This document shows, piece after piece, positions 24,350 through 31,714 of a DNA stretch of 64,000 nucleotides. Where the stretch lies: the NCBI RefSeq assembly GCF_045635475.1, contig NZ_JBJGXI010000010.1, forward strand, positions 51,724 to 115,723. The letters are read 5' to 3'. Within the stretch, counting starts at the first letter, position 1. Each line of letters opens with the position of its first letter. The DNA comes from JBJGXI01 sp045635475. GTDB taxonomy: Bacteria; Bacillota; Bacilli; Bacillales; Amphibacillaceae. Below the pieces are notes generated by a model that made no database searches, was not told the DNA's origin, and saw only the letters and a program-made list of their open reading frames with translations. A program made the position numbers and the translations under genes.

Positions 24350-25309
24350 GTGGACAATAAACAAAGCTCTTGCTGCGCTGGAAGTAGAAATGATTTAGAC
24401 AACACAACAAATGCAGAGAAACAAACAGAGCATATAGCACAAAGCAGCCAGATTAAATATAAAGAAAAGATGGTATACCTTCCTGGTGGAGAATTTTTAA
24501 TGGGTACAGAAGACAATCAAGGCTTTCCGGCAGATGGAGAAGGACCAATTAGAAAAGTTACAGTGGGCCCATTTTCTATAGATGCGTATGCTGTTACTAA
24601 TCAGGAATTTAGTGAGTTTGTAAAAGAGACAGGCTATGTAACAGAATCGGAGGATTTTGGTTGGTCATTTGTATTTTATAAATTAATCCCAGAGCACTTG
24701 TTAGAAAAAACAAAGCAATTACCACAAACGCCATGGTGGTTTGCGGTGGATGAAGCTTACTGGTATCAGCCAGAGGGACCGGGCTCAATGATTGAAGATC
24801 GGATGGACCATCCGGTCATACAGGTAAGTTGGAATGATGCGATAGCTTTTTGTAAATGGGCTGGAAAACGTCTGCCAACAGAGGCGGAGTGGGAGTATGC
24901 TGCACGAGGTGGTCTTGAGCAGAAGCTATATGCTTGGGGGGATGAACTCACGCCGAACGGTGAGCACTATTGTAATATTTGGCAAGGTGATTTTCCGAGA
25001 GAGAATACGGAAGAAGATGGCTATTTGAGTACAGCGCCTGCAAAATCATTTCCGGCTAACGGCTATGGGTTATACAATGTTGCGGGTAATGTCTGGGAAT
25101 GGTGTGCGGACTGGTTTAATCAAACACAGGATTTATCACAACTAGTTAATCCTGTCGGGCCAATCACGGGTCAATCGAAAGTGATGCGTGGTGGTTCGTA
25201 TCTTTGCCATAAATCGTATTGTAACCGGTACCGAGTAGCGGCGCGAAGTTCTAATACGATCGACAGTGCCACAGGTAATTTAGGCTTTCGTTGTGTCGTG
25301 GATGGCTAA
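24350..25309 (+). CDS. Formylglycine-generating enzyme (SUMF1/FGE family sulfatase-modifying protein)
   Basis: A 319-residue cytoplasmic FGE. The family converts the active-site Cys of CxPxR sulfatases to formylglycine using O2 and copper. Visible motifs: MVYLPGGEFLMGT (about 42), VTNQEFSEFV, VSWNDAIAFCKWAGKRLPTEAEWEYAARGG and GNVWEWCADWF. The C-terminal RGGSYLCHKSYCNRYR holds the catalytic pair Cys286 and Cys291. The N-terminal 35 residues are extra and contain CC. GTG 24350 follows an AAAGGATGTGG site. Its likely client is the sulfatase at 28351-30129, with CMPAR at residues 49-53. A 57-bp REPIN follows the stop. Confidence 0.93.
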   Translation: MDNKQSSCCAGSRNDLDNTTNAEKQTEHIAQSSQIKYKEKMVYLPGGEFLMGTEDNQGFPADGEGPIRKVTVGPFSIDAYAVTNQEFSEFVKETGYVTESEDFGWSFVFYKLIPEHLLEKTKQLPQTPWWFAVDEAYWYQPEGPGSMIEDRMDHPVIQVSWNDAIAFCKWAGKRLPTEAEWEYAARGGLEQKLYAWGDELTPNGEHYCNIWQGDFPRENTEEDGYLSTAPAKSFPANGYGLYNVAGNVWEWCADWFNQTQDLSQLVNPVGPITGQSKVMRGGSYLCHKSYCNRYRVAARSSNTIDSATGNLGFRCVVDG

Positions 25310-25319
25310 AATGAAAGGG

Positions 25320-25376
25320 GGAACGAGGGGTCAGTTCTGTTGTTCCAGTGGAACGAGAGAACTGACCCCGCGTTCC
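25320..25376. repeat. 57-bp REPIN between convergent FGE and LysR genes
   Basis: Two 27-bp arms with an AGT spacer; 10 bp after the FGE stop and one base before the LysR stop. Confidence 0.9.
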
Positions 25377-25377
25377 A

Positions 25378-26262
25378 CTATTCTTTCCGGATAAATTCCA
25401 TGAAGGATTTAACGCTTTTTTTTGTGAATTTTTTAGACGTCCATACCATCCATAGATTGCGCTTTAATGTTGCGTCGCGAATTTTTATTTCGCGTAAAAA
25501 ACCTAGCTCTATTTCACGAGCAACTGTTAGCCTGGAGACGATGCTTACGCCTAACCCTGCTTCTACCGCACTTTTGATCGATTGGGTGCTGCCGAGTTCC
25601 ATATAGCTTTCGACCTTATCTAATATACCCCAATCATGTAAAAAGTTTTCGATGATAGCCCTTGTACCTGATGTAGGCTCTCTCCAAATCATTCGCTCTT
25701 GAACTATTTCCTCGATTTCAATCTCACTTCTTTTGCTCCAAGGGTGATCAGGTGCGTGGATGAGAACGAGCTCATCTTCTTTTACTTTATCGATTGATAA
25801 TTTGGGATCATCTACAAGGCCTTCCACTAAGGCAAGGTCGATCATATCGTCAGCCAGAAGCTCTAGCACCTTTGGGGTATTGTCTATATATAAGGATACA
25901 TGAAAGTCGGGATTATTCTTTTTAAATTTGCCGAGTAAATCGGGAAGTAGGTATTCTCCAATCGTTAGACTGGCACCTATTTTTAAAGTTTCTTCATACC
26001 CTTCCATATTGGCAGCAACAGCATCTTTTGATTGATAGAAATCTTGAACAATCGACTTGGCGAACGGATATAGCACATTGCCGCTGTCGGTAAGTGTTAA
26101 TCGACCATCTTTACGATTGAATAGAAGTGCGCCGTATTCCGTTTCGATTTGATGTATTTGCTTTGTAATTGCTGGTTGGGATAAATATAAAGTTTTAGCA
26201 GCCTGATTAATGCTACCCGTCTCCACTACGAGACAGAATGTTTTTAATACTAGGATATTCAT
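25378..26262 (-). CDS. LysR family transcriptional regulator (CysL/YeiE-like)
   Basis: A 294-residue regulator with an N-terminal winged helix-turn-helix (about 3-60; TFCLVVETGSINQAAKTLYLSQPAITKQI) and a LysR substrate-binding domain (about 90-290). Details such as GASLTIGEYLLPDLL and REPTSGTRAIIE resemble the CysL/YeiE branch, which controls sulfite or cysteine metabolism genes. That fits the nearby TauE exporter and FGE. The effector is unknown. It converges on the FGE gene with a REPIN between. ATG 26262. It may bind the palindromes at 24243-24292. Confidence 0.85.
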   Translation of the reverse strand: MNILVLKTFCLVVETGSINQAAKTLYLSQPAITKQIHQIETEYGALLFNRKDGRLTLTDSGNVLYPFAKSIVQDFYQSKDAVAANMEGYEETLKIGASLTIGEYLLPDLLGKFKKNNPDFHVSLYIDNTPKVLELLADDMIDLALVEGLVDDPKLSIDKVKEDELVLIHAPDHPWSKRSEIEIEEIVQERMIWREPTSGTRAIIENFLHDWGILDKVESYMELGSTQSIKSAVEAGLGVSIVSRLTVAREIELGFLREIKIRDATLKRNLWMVWTSKKFTKKSVKSFMEFIRKE

Positions 26263-26322
26263 CTGTTTGGCCCCTTTATCTAGTGCCCCATCTTTTTGTT
26301 CATTATATATGGATGGTGATAG

Positions 26323-26370
26323 AGAGACAAGGGGTCAGTTCTGTTGTTCCGCTTTAGCTTTATTCAATTA
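26323..26370. repeat. REP left arm
   Basis: GAGACAAGGGGTCAGTTCTGTTGTTCC plus the GCTTTAGCTTTATTCAATTA spacer; no right arm. It precedes a decayed RAYT fragment. Confidence 0.75.
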
Positions 26371-26390
26371 ACACTGCTAATTATTTCTTT

Positions 26391-26562
26391 TCGACGATGA
26401 GATTCGAACCTATCTTACACAGATGGGGGGATTAAATAACAGTGCGTTTCAACAACAAAAGAGCAAAGAAATGAGATTATTTTAGAATAAAAAGTAGAAG
26501 GCGTGTCACTGGGCCATTTAACTAGAAATACAGGAACATCCAAAAGTGTCATTTCCCGAATG
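26391..26562 (+). pseudogene. Decayed 3' end of a second RAYT gene
   Basis: About 170 bp align, base for base with small indels, to the last 190 bp of the RAYT gene at about 7990-8171. Shared segments are CAGATGGGGG, TAAATAACAGTGCG, GTGTCACTGGGCCA and AAAAGTGTCATTT. Frame is broken by indels and stop codons (TAG, TAA near 26483-26490). REP arms lie on both sides (26323-26370 and 26572-26598). Confidence 0.85.
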
Positions 26563-26571
26563 CAGTGCCAG

Positions 26572-26598
26572 TGGAACGAGGAAACTGACCCCTCGTTC
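26572..26598. repeat. REP arm
   Basis: GGAACGAGGAAACTGACCCC..GTTCC, just after the RAYT remnant and before the RpiR gene. Confidence 0.8.
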
Positions 26599-26627
26599 CC
26601 CGAAAATTATAAAAGTAGGTGATGATA

Positions 26628-27407
26628 GTGAAAATAGAAGAACTTATTAATGATAATCATACTACCTTTAGTGAAGGGGAGAAGGTGTTAGCGAAGTTTA
26701 TTTTGGAAAATAAAGAGGCAATCTATGAGTTGGGGATTAATGAACTTGCTAAAAAAAGCTTGAGTTCTAAATCTTCTGTATTACGATTTGCGCAAAAGTT
26801 GGGGTTTTCTGGGTATACGGAAATGCGAAACTTTATGAAGTGGGAAAATCAATTAGCCGAAAATCCTATTACGCAAGAAGATTTCGGGAAAATACTGATT
26901 AACAATGTAGAGCAAACGGTCAATCAGATGAACAATATGGATCTTGGTAAAATTTGTGAAGTGATTGAAAAAAGTGCAAATGTCTATATTACCGGGACTG
27001 GTCTCATGCAGCAAAGTTTGGCGCAAGAAATGCAAAGGATGTTTTTGGGGATCGGTAAAAACATGCAAATTTTTCCTATGGACATAAGTACAAATATATA
27101 TCAATTGGTAACGGAAAGGCTTGCAGAAGAAGACCTACTTATTATATTTTCAGGTTCAGGGAACAATGCAGCGCTTAAGGAGGCGCTTAGTATTCCTTTG
27201 CTAAAGAACGTAAAGATTCTTGCAATAACAGGATCACATCACAATTGGTTGATGAATAATGCTGATTTTGGAATTTCAGTAAATGTAAATAGTCAATCGA
27301 CAGTAATTAGCAATTGGTTTTCTTCGTCGAGTGGTTTTCACATTGTTATTGAAATCCTAGCTTATAATTATTTTGAATATAAGAATAAAGCATTGAAGAA
27401 TAAGTGA
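26628..27407 (+). CDS. RpiR family transcriptional regulator
   Basis: A 259-residue MurR/RpiR-type regulator. An N-terminal helix-turn-helix (about 1-75; NELAKKSLSSKSSVLRFAQKLGFSGYTEMR) is followed by a SIS sugar-phosphate-binding domain (about 105-235; VYITGTGLMQQSLAQEMQ and LLIIFSGSGNN). Such proteins sense phosphosugars and control sugar PTS operons. It lies upstream of the sulfatase-GH1-PTS genes in the same direction and is their likely regulator. GTG 26628 fits best, with GG of TAGGTGAT 8 nt upstream; ATG 26622 overlaps the site. Confidence 0.88.
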   Translation: MKIEELINDNHTTFSEGEKVLAKFILENKEAIYELGINELAKKSLSSKSSVLRFAQKLGFSGYTEMRNFMKWENQLAENPITQEDFGKILINNVEQTVNQMNNMDLGKICEVIEKSANVYITGTGLMQQSLAQEMQRMFLGIGKNMQIFPMDISTNIYQLVTERLAEEDLLIIFSGSGNNAALKEALSIPLLKNVKILAITGSHHNWLMNNADFGISVNVNSQSTVISNWFSSSSGFHIVIEILAYNYFEYKNKALKNK

Positions 27408-27505
27408 CGGTTGGACAAGGGTTTTAGGGTTATTACATGCTATTGTGATTGCACTTGTTTCAAGGATGTTTTTCTAAATGGTTGTTGCCGGGGGTGGTGG
27501 TGAGC

Positions 27506-27696
27506 CGTTGACGGCCACCACGGCGCTTATCTGTGACAAAAGCGGCATTAATAGAATTGTGCGGCCACCAGCGCACTTATTTGGGTGAATCGGATGTTTC
27601 AGTATGCTGTTATTAGTAAATAAGTGCTGTGGTGGCCGTCAAATTAGCAAAACTGGTATTACAGGCAAAATAAGCGCTTGTGTGGCCGCCAAATCC
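27506..27696. repeat. Intergenic repeat, copy 2 of two (GCGCTTATCTGTGAC family)
   Basis: Related along its length to 19901-20092. It has GCGCTTATCTGTGACAAAAG, GTGCGGCCACCAGCGCACTTA and AAATAAGTGCTGTGGTGGCC, and inverted repeats let it fold. Confidence 0.7.
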
Positions 27697-27744
27697 TTAC
27701 CGCTTTCATAGTGTTTCTTTGATAACTTCCGGGAGAAGCACGAT

Positions 27745-27905
27745 ATCGGTAGATCTCATCGATGATGCCCAGTCAGAACTGTCGAAAGCGGCCCGCAATC
27801 GGTAGAACTCACGGGAATGTCCATTCAGAACTGTCGAAAGCAGCCCACATTCGGTAGATCTCACGGTGATGTCCAGTCAGAACTGTCGAAAGCGGCCTAC
27901 CACAC
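27745..27905. repeat. Tandem repeat, three units of about 53 bp
   Basis: Units start at 27745, 27798 and 27850. Each has TCGGTAGA.CTCA, then CAGAACTGTCGAAAGC and GGCC or GCCC. Units differ by a few bases. No ORF covers them. Confidence 0.8.
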
Positions 27906-28020
27906 TTCGCCAACCACTCCGCCTCCCGCATAAATCACACGGCGTAAGCTCATTCGTCAACATTGTTTCCAATTACCCATGTAAAAACGCGATCTCAATT
28001 GAATAAAGCAATACTACCAA

Positions 28021-28058
28021 AGCAAAACTCCCATGCAAAATGGAAGTTTTGCTTTTTT
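28021..28058 (+). terminator. Rho-independent terminator
   Basis: AGCAAAACTCCCAT pairs with ATGGAAGTTTTGCT (one mismatch), followed by six T. It is far downstream (over 600 bp) of the RpiR gene. Confidence 0.75.
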
Positions 28059-28099
28059 CATTAATTACCACATTAAACTTTTAAAAAGACAAAAGATAA

Positions 28100-28290
28100 C
28101 AAAAAAGCCCCAGCGTCTCCCGCCGTGTGCTCAACGAATCCAATGCAAAATCACCCCACCGTGGATGACCAAGCCGCCCGACCCACCCCTCACCCCTCAC
28201 CGATGCCAGGCCCTGATCATCCCACCCCCCGCATTCCTTCCCAATCCATGAAACCGTTTCCCAAAGTCCCTCCAAACCCTTCTTTTCCAA
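28100..28290. other. C-rich intergenic stretch before the sulfatase gene
   Basis: The plus strand is strongly C-rich and G-poor (for example CCCACCCCTCACCCCTCACC at about 28180), unlike anything nearby. A 69-codon frame on the minus strand (28081-28290) has no convincing ribosome binding site. I see no gene. Its origin is unknown. Confidence 0.4.
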
Positions 28291-28302
28291 CTTATCATCA
28301 CC

Positions 28303-28319
28303 TATAATTTATTGTACAA
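28303..28319 (+). promoter_or_regulatory. Candidate -10 box and TTGTACAA palindrome upstream of sulfatase
   Basis: TATAAT (28303-28308) is followed at once by the 8-bp palindrome TTGTACAA (28312-28319), 32 bp before the sulfatase start. The palindrome could be part of an RpiR operator; this is inference. Confidence 0.4.
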
Positions 28320-28350
28320 CAGAGAAATGCTTGCGGAAGGAGATGCATGA

Positions 28351-30129
28351 ATGAAAGCGATTCAAGTTATGTTTGATACGTTAAAACGAAATTATTTAAG
28401 TCCATATGATACTTCTGATGTAAGTACACCTAACTTTGACCGGTTAAAGAGAAAATCGGTTCAATTCGATAACTTCTTTGCTGGAAGTTTACCTTGTATG
28501 CCGGCGAGAAGAGATTTGCAAACGGGACGTTACAATTTCCTGCATCGTGGATGGGGGCCGATTGAGCCTTTTGATGACTCGATGCCTGAAATTTTGAAAC
28601 AAAGTGGCGTATACACACACCTTGTTACGGATCATAAACATTACTGGCGAGATGGTGGCGCTACTTATCATACACGCTATTCTTCCTACGAATTGATTCG
28701 TGGCCAGGAAGGCGACAATTGGAAGGCAAGAGTTAATAAGAATATGGAAGTAGAAGGGTTAGAAAACCTTCCTGATTTTGCGAAAAAACGAAAAGCGGGA
28801 AGTATTTCACAAGATCTAGTTAACCGCGAATACATGCAAAATGAGGAAGATCATTCGTTATATAGAACTGTTGAGGCAGGTTTGGAATTCCTTAGAGATA
28901 ACAAAAACGAAGATCAATGGTTTTTACAAATAGAATGCTTTGATCCGCACGAGCCATTCTTTGTACCAGAACAATATTTGAACATGTATGGCATCACTCA
29001 AGATGAATTTAATGGCTGGTTATTATATTCACACGATGATTTTACTCCAGAAAAAACAGAGACGGTTAAAGGATATTATAAAGCGCTAGTTACGATGTGT
29101 GATGCATATTTAGGAAAAGTACTCGACTTTATGGACGAAAACAACATGTGGGACGATACGATGTTGATCGTTAATACCGATCACGGTCTACTGCTAGGTG
29201 AACATGAGTGGTGGGGCAAAAACATCATGCCGGTATACAACGAAATTGCGCATTTACCGTTCTTTATATGGAATCCACAAGTAGGCGTCCAAAATGAAAC
29301 GAGAAATCAGTTAGCGCAAAATATTGATGTACCAGCTACCTTGTTAGAATACTTTGGTTTGGATATCCCGGAATTCATGCAAGGCAAGCCACTTCGTTCG
29401 GTTATTGAATCGGAAGAGGTCATACATGACGCTGCTTTATTTGGTACGTTTGGTAGCAATATTAATGTCGTTGATGAAGACCATGTCTACATGCGAGGGC
29501 CAATGCCTGGGAATGAGGAGTATCTTCATGAGTACACCTTAATGCCAATGCGAATGAATCGGCGCTTTACAGCAGATGAACTAGCGGGTGCTGAACTCGA
29601 TAATTCCTTCGCATTTACGAAAGGGATTAGCACATTAAAGATGAAGACGACCGATTGGATGGCTAAAAGTTATCAGCGGTTTGGCAATAAATTATTTCAT
29701 TATAAACAAGATCCGAACCAAGAAAATCCATTAGATGATCCTGTCAAAGAGTTTGAAATGATAACAAAACTAAAGCGAATCATGAAAGAAAATGAAGCTC
29801 CAGATTCCCTGTATAGCTATTATGGGCTGGATCAAATAAATAGTATCGAGGACTTAGTAGCAGAACATAAGGTCCTTGATCGCAAGCAAGCAATTGTTTG
29901 TGAAGATATTAAATTCTCCAATCACAGTGTGAAAGAAGGGTATCTTGCAGTCGTCTTTTCGATCAAAGACAAAGCGAAAGTCGCATTGTTGCAATCAGAT
30001 TTTAAAAAAGTTAACCAATCTGCTCTGATTTCAGCTGCGCATCTGAAGAGCTGGATCAAGGAACACATCGATGGAGAAGAGCGTGCTTTTGTCTACTATC
30101 AATTGGATATGGCGCTTCGAGTGGACTAG
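28351..30129 (+). CDS. Cytoplasmic type I sulfatase (CxPxR, formylglycine-dependent)
   Basis: A 592-residue alkaline-phosphatase-superfamily sulfatase that hydrolyses sulfate esters. The modification motif Cys49-Met-Pro-Ala-Arg53 lies in SLPCMPARRDLQTGR. Metal-site features are MFDT near residue 8, FDPHEPFF near 205 and NTDHGLLLGEH near 274. There is no signal peptide, unlike most secreted sulfatases, so the substrate must be brought inside. It is followed at 33 bp by a 6-phospho-glycosidase and then a PTS permease, so the substrate is probably a phosphorylated sulfated disaccharide. AAGGAG precedes ATG 28351 by 9 nt. The C-terminal 100 residues are unusual and unrecognised. Confidence 0.9.
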   Translation: MKAIQVMFDTLKRNYLSPYDTSDVSTPNFDRLKRKSVQFDNFFAGSLPCMPARRDLQTGRYNFLHRGWGPIEPFDDSMPEILKQSGVYTHLVTDHKHYWRDGGATYHTRYSSYELIRGQEGDNWKARVNKNMEVEGLENLPDFAKKRKAGSISQDLVNREYMQNEEDHSLYRTVEAGLEFLRDNKNEDQWFLQIECFDPHEPFFVPEQYLNMYGITQDEFNGWLLYSHDDFTPEKTETVKGYYKALVTMCDAYLGKVLDFMDENNMWDDTMLIVNTDHGLLLGEHEWWGKNIMPVYNEIAHLPFFIWNPQVGVQNETRNQLAQNIDVPATLLEYFGLDIPEFMQGKPLRSVIESEEVIHDAALFGTFGSNINVVDEDHVYMRGPMPGNEEYLHEYTLMPMRMNRRFTADELAGAELDNSFAFTKGISTLKMKTTDWMAKSYQRFGNKLFHYKQDPNQENPLDDPVKEFEMITKLKRIMKENEAPDSLYSYYGLDQINSIEDLVAEHKVLDRKQAIVCEDIKFSNHSVKEGYLAVVFSIKDKAKVALLQSDFKKVNQSALISAAHLKSWIKEHIDGEERAFVYYQLDMALRVD

Positions 30130-30162
30130 GTTTTTTATCAAATAGGAAGGGAGAGATCATAG

Positions 30163-31584
30163 ATGCCTTTACAGAAAGATTTCTTATGGGGCGGTGCCGT
30201 CGCAGCGAACCAAGCAGAAGGTGCCTATAAAAAAGGCGGAAAAGGAATGGCGTTGGTGGATATTTTGCCATCAGGAAAAGAACGTTGGGATGCTTTATTT
30301 CATCCTAACAAGGTGTTAGAGACAACGTATCACCATTATCCAAGCCACGAGGCAATTGATTTCTATCATAGCTATAAAGAAGATATTAAGTTATTCGCCG
30401 AAATGGGTTTTAAGGTGTTTCGTACATCGATTTCATGGCCACGTATTTTTCCAAACGGAGATGAACTAGAGCCAAATGAAGCGGGTCTTCAATTTTATGA
30501 CGATTTGTTCGCAGAATGTCAGAAGTATGGGATTGAGCCATTGGTTACCTTAAATCATTTCGATACACCGCTCTATTTAGTAACAGAATATGGTGGCTGG
30601 CGAAATCGTAAGTTAGTGGAGTTTTACGAGCGCTATGCGAAGGTTGTGTTCGAACGTTACAAGGATAAGGTGAAATATTGGTTAACCTTCAATGAAATTA
30701 ATATGCTACTTCACATTCCGTTCTTTGGTGGCGGTCTAATCATCGATGAAGATGAGAATGCAGACCAAGTAAAGTTTCAAGCAGCACACCATCAGCTTGT
30801 TGCCTCTAGTTTGGCAACAAAAGCGGCAAGAGAAATTAATGGGGACAAATTTATGATCGGCTGTATGTTAGCGGCTGGTGAAATCTATCCTTATTCTTGC
30901 CATCCGGAAGATCTATTGAAATCGGTAAAAGAAAACCAAAAGCAATATTTCTTTATCGATGTCCAATCTCGTGGGGCTTATCCATCTTACACCACACGAA
31001 TGTTTCGTGAATTGAATGTTGAACTGAAGATGAAAGAGGGCGATGAATCCTTACTAAAGGAATATCCAGTTGATTTCATTTCGTTTTCCTACTATTCATC
31101 ACGATTAACTAGTGCCGATCCGGAAATAAATGCAGGTGAAAAATCTGGTAACGCATTTGGTTCATTAGATAATCCACATCTTGAAGCATCAGAGTGGGGC
31201 TGGCAAATTGATCCGGTTGGTTTACGCGTAACGATGAATAACTTGTACGATCGTTATCAGAAACCGTTGTTCATTGTAGAAAATGGCTTAGGAGCAGTGG
31301 ACAAATTGGAGAATGGCACGGTTGCGGATGATTATCGTATTGACTATATGCGCGACCATCTGAAACAAATGATCGAAGCAGTCGATGATGGCGTTGAATT
31401 ATTAGGCTATACATCTTGGGGCTGTATCGACATTGTTAGTGCAGGATCTGGTGAAATGAAAAAACGCTACGGTTTCATTTATGTCGATCGAGATAATGAA
31501 GGAAATGGTACAGGTAAACGCTATAAGAAAAAATCATTTGATTGGTATAAGAAAGTGATTGAAACAAATGGGACGGATTTATAA
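30163..31584 (+). CDS. GH1 6-phospho-beta-glucosidase/galactosidase
   Basis: A 473-residue cytoplasmic glycoside hydrolase family 1 enzyme. The acid/base Glu178 is in TFNEIN and the nucleophile Glu373 in VENGLG. The FLWGGAVAANQAEGAY start and the C-terminal GSGEMKKRYGFIYVD segment, which holds the Ser/Lys/Tyr set that binds the 6-phosphate, are present. It should split a PTS-phosphorylated beta-disaccharide. It lies between the sulfatase and the EIIBCA permease in one operon. A second GH1 (33962-35401) is a clear paralogue. ATG 30163 has a GGAAGGGAGAG site. Confidence 0.92.
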   Translation: MPLQKDFLWGGAVAANQAEGAYKKGGKGMALVDILPSGKERWDALFHPNKVLETTYHHYPSHEAIDFYHSYKEDIKLFAEMGFKVFRTSISWPRIFPNGDELEPNEAGLQFYDDLFAECQKYGIEPLVTLNHFDTPLYLVTEYGGWRNRKLVEFYERYAKVVFERYKDKVKYWLTFNEINMLLHIPFFGGGLIIDEDENADQVKFQAAHHQLVASSLATKAAREINGDKFMIGCMLAAGEIYPYSCHPEDLLKSVKENQKQYFFIDVQSRGAYPSYTTRMFRELNVELKMKEGDESLLKEYPVDFISFSYYSSRLTSADPEINAGEKSGNAFGSLDNPHLEASEWGWQIDPVGLRVTMNNLYDRYQKPLFIVENGLGAVDKLENGTVADDYRIDYMRDHLKQMIEAVDDGVELLGYTSWGCIDIVSAGSGEMKKRYGFIYVDRDNEGNGTGKRYKKKSFDWYKKVIETNGTDL

Positions 31585-31640
31585 ATTCGCCTAGAAAACT
31601 ATATGGTGGTAGCATTATTGCACGATTTAAAAGGGGGTTC

Positions 31641-31682
31641 AGCAAGAGATAATCCGCTACAAGACACGCATTATCTCTTGCT
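31641..31682 (+). promoter_or_regulatory. 13-bp hairpin between GH1 and PTS genes
   Basis: AGCAAGAGATAAT (31641-31653) pairs perfectly with ATTATCTCTTGCT (31670-31682), followed by TTTAAAAATT. It may be a partial terminator, a processing site or an mRNA-stabilising hairpin inside the operon. Confidence 0.55.
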
Positions 31683-31714
31683 TTAAAAATTGATAGGAGA
31701 AAGAAGGGGTTAGC

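Noticed and set aside
27745..27905. Possible CRISPR array
   Set aside because: Three 53-bp units are direct tandem repeats without unique spacers.
28081..28290. Minus-strand frame of 69 codons
   Set aside because: Open because of odd base composition; no start site or family features.
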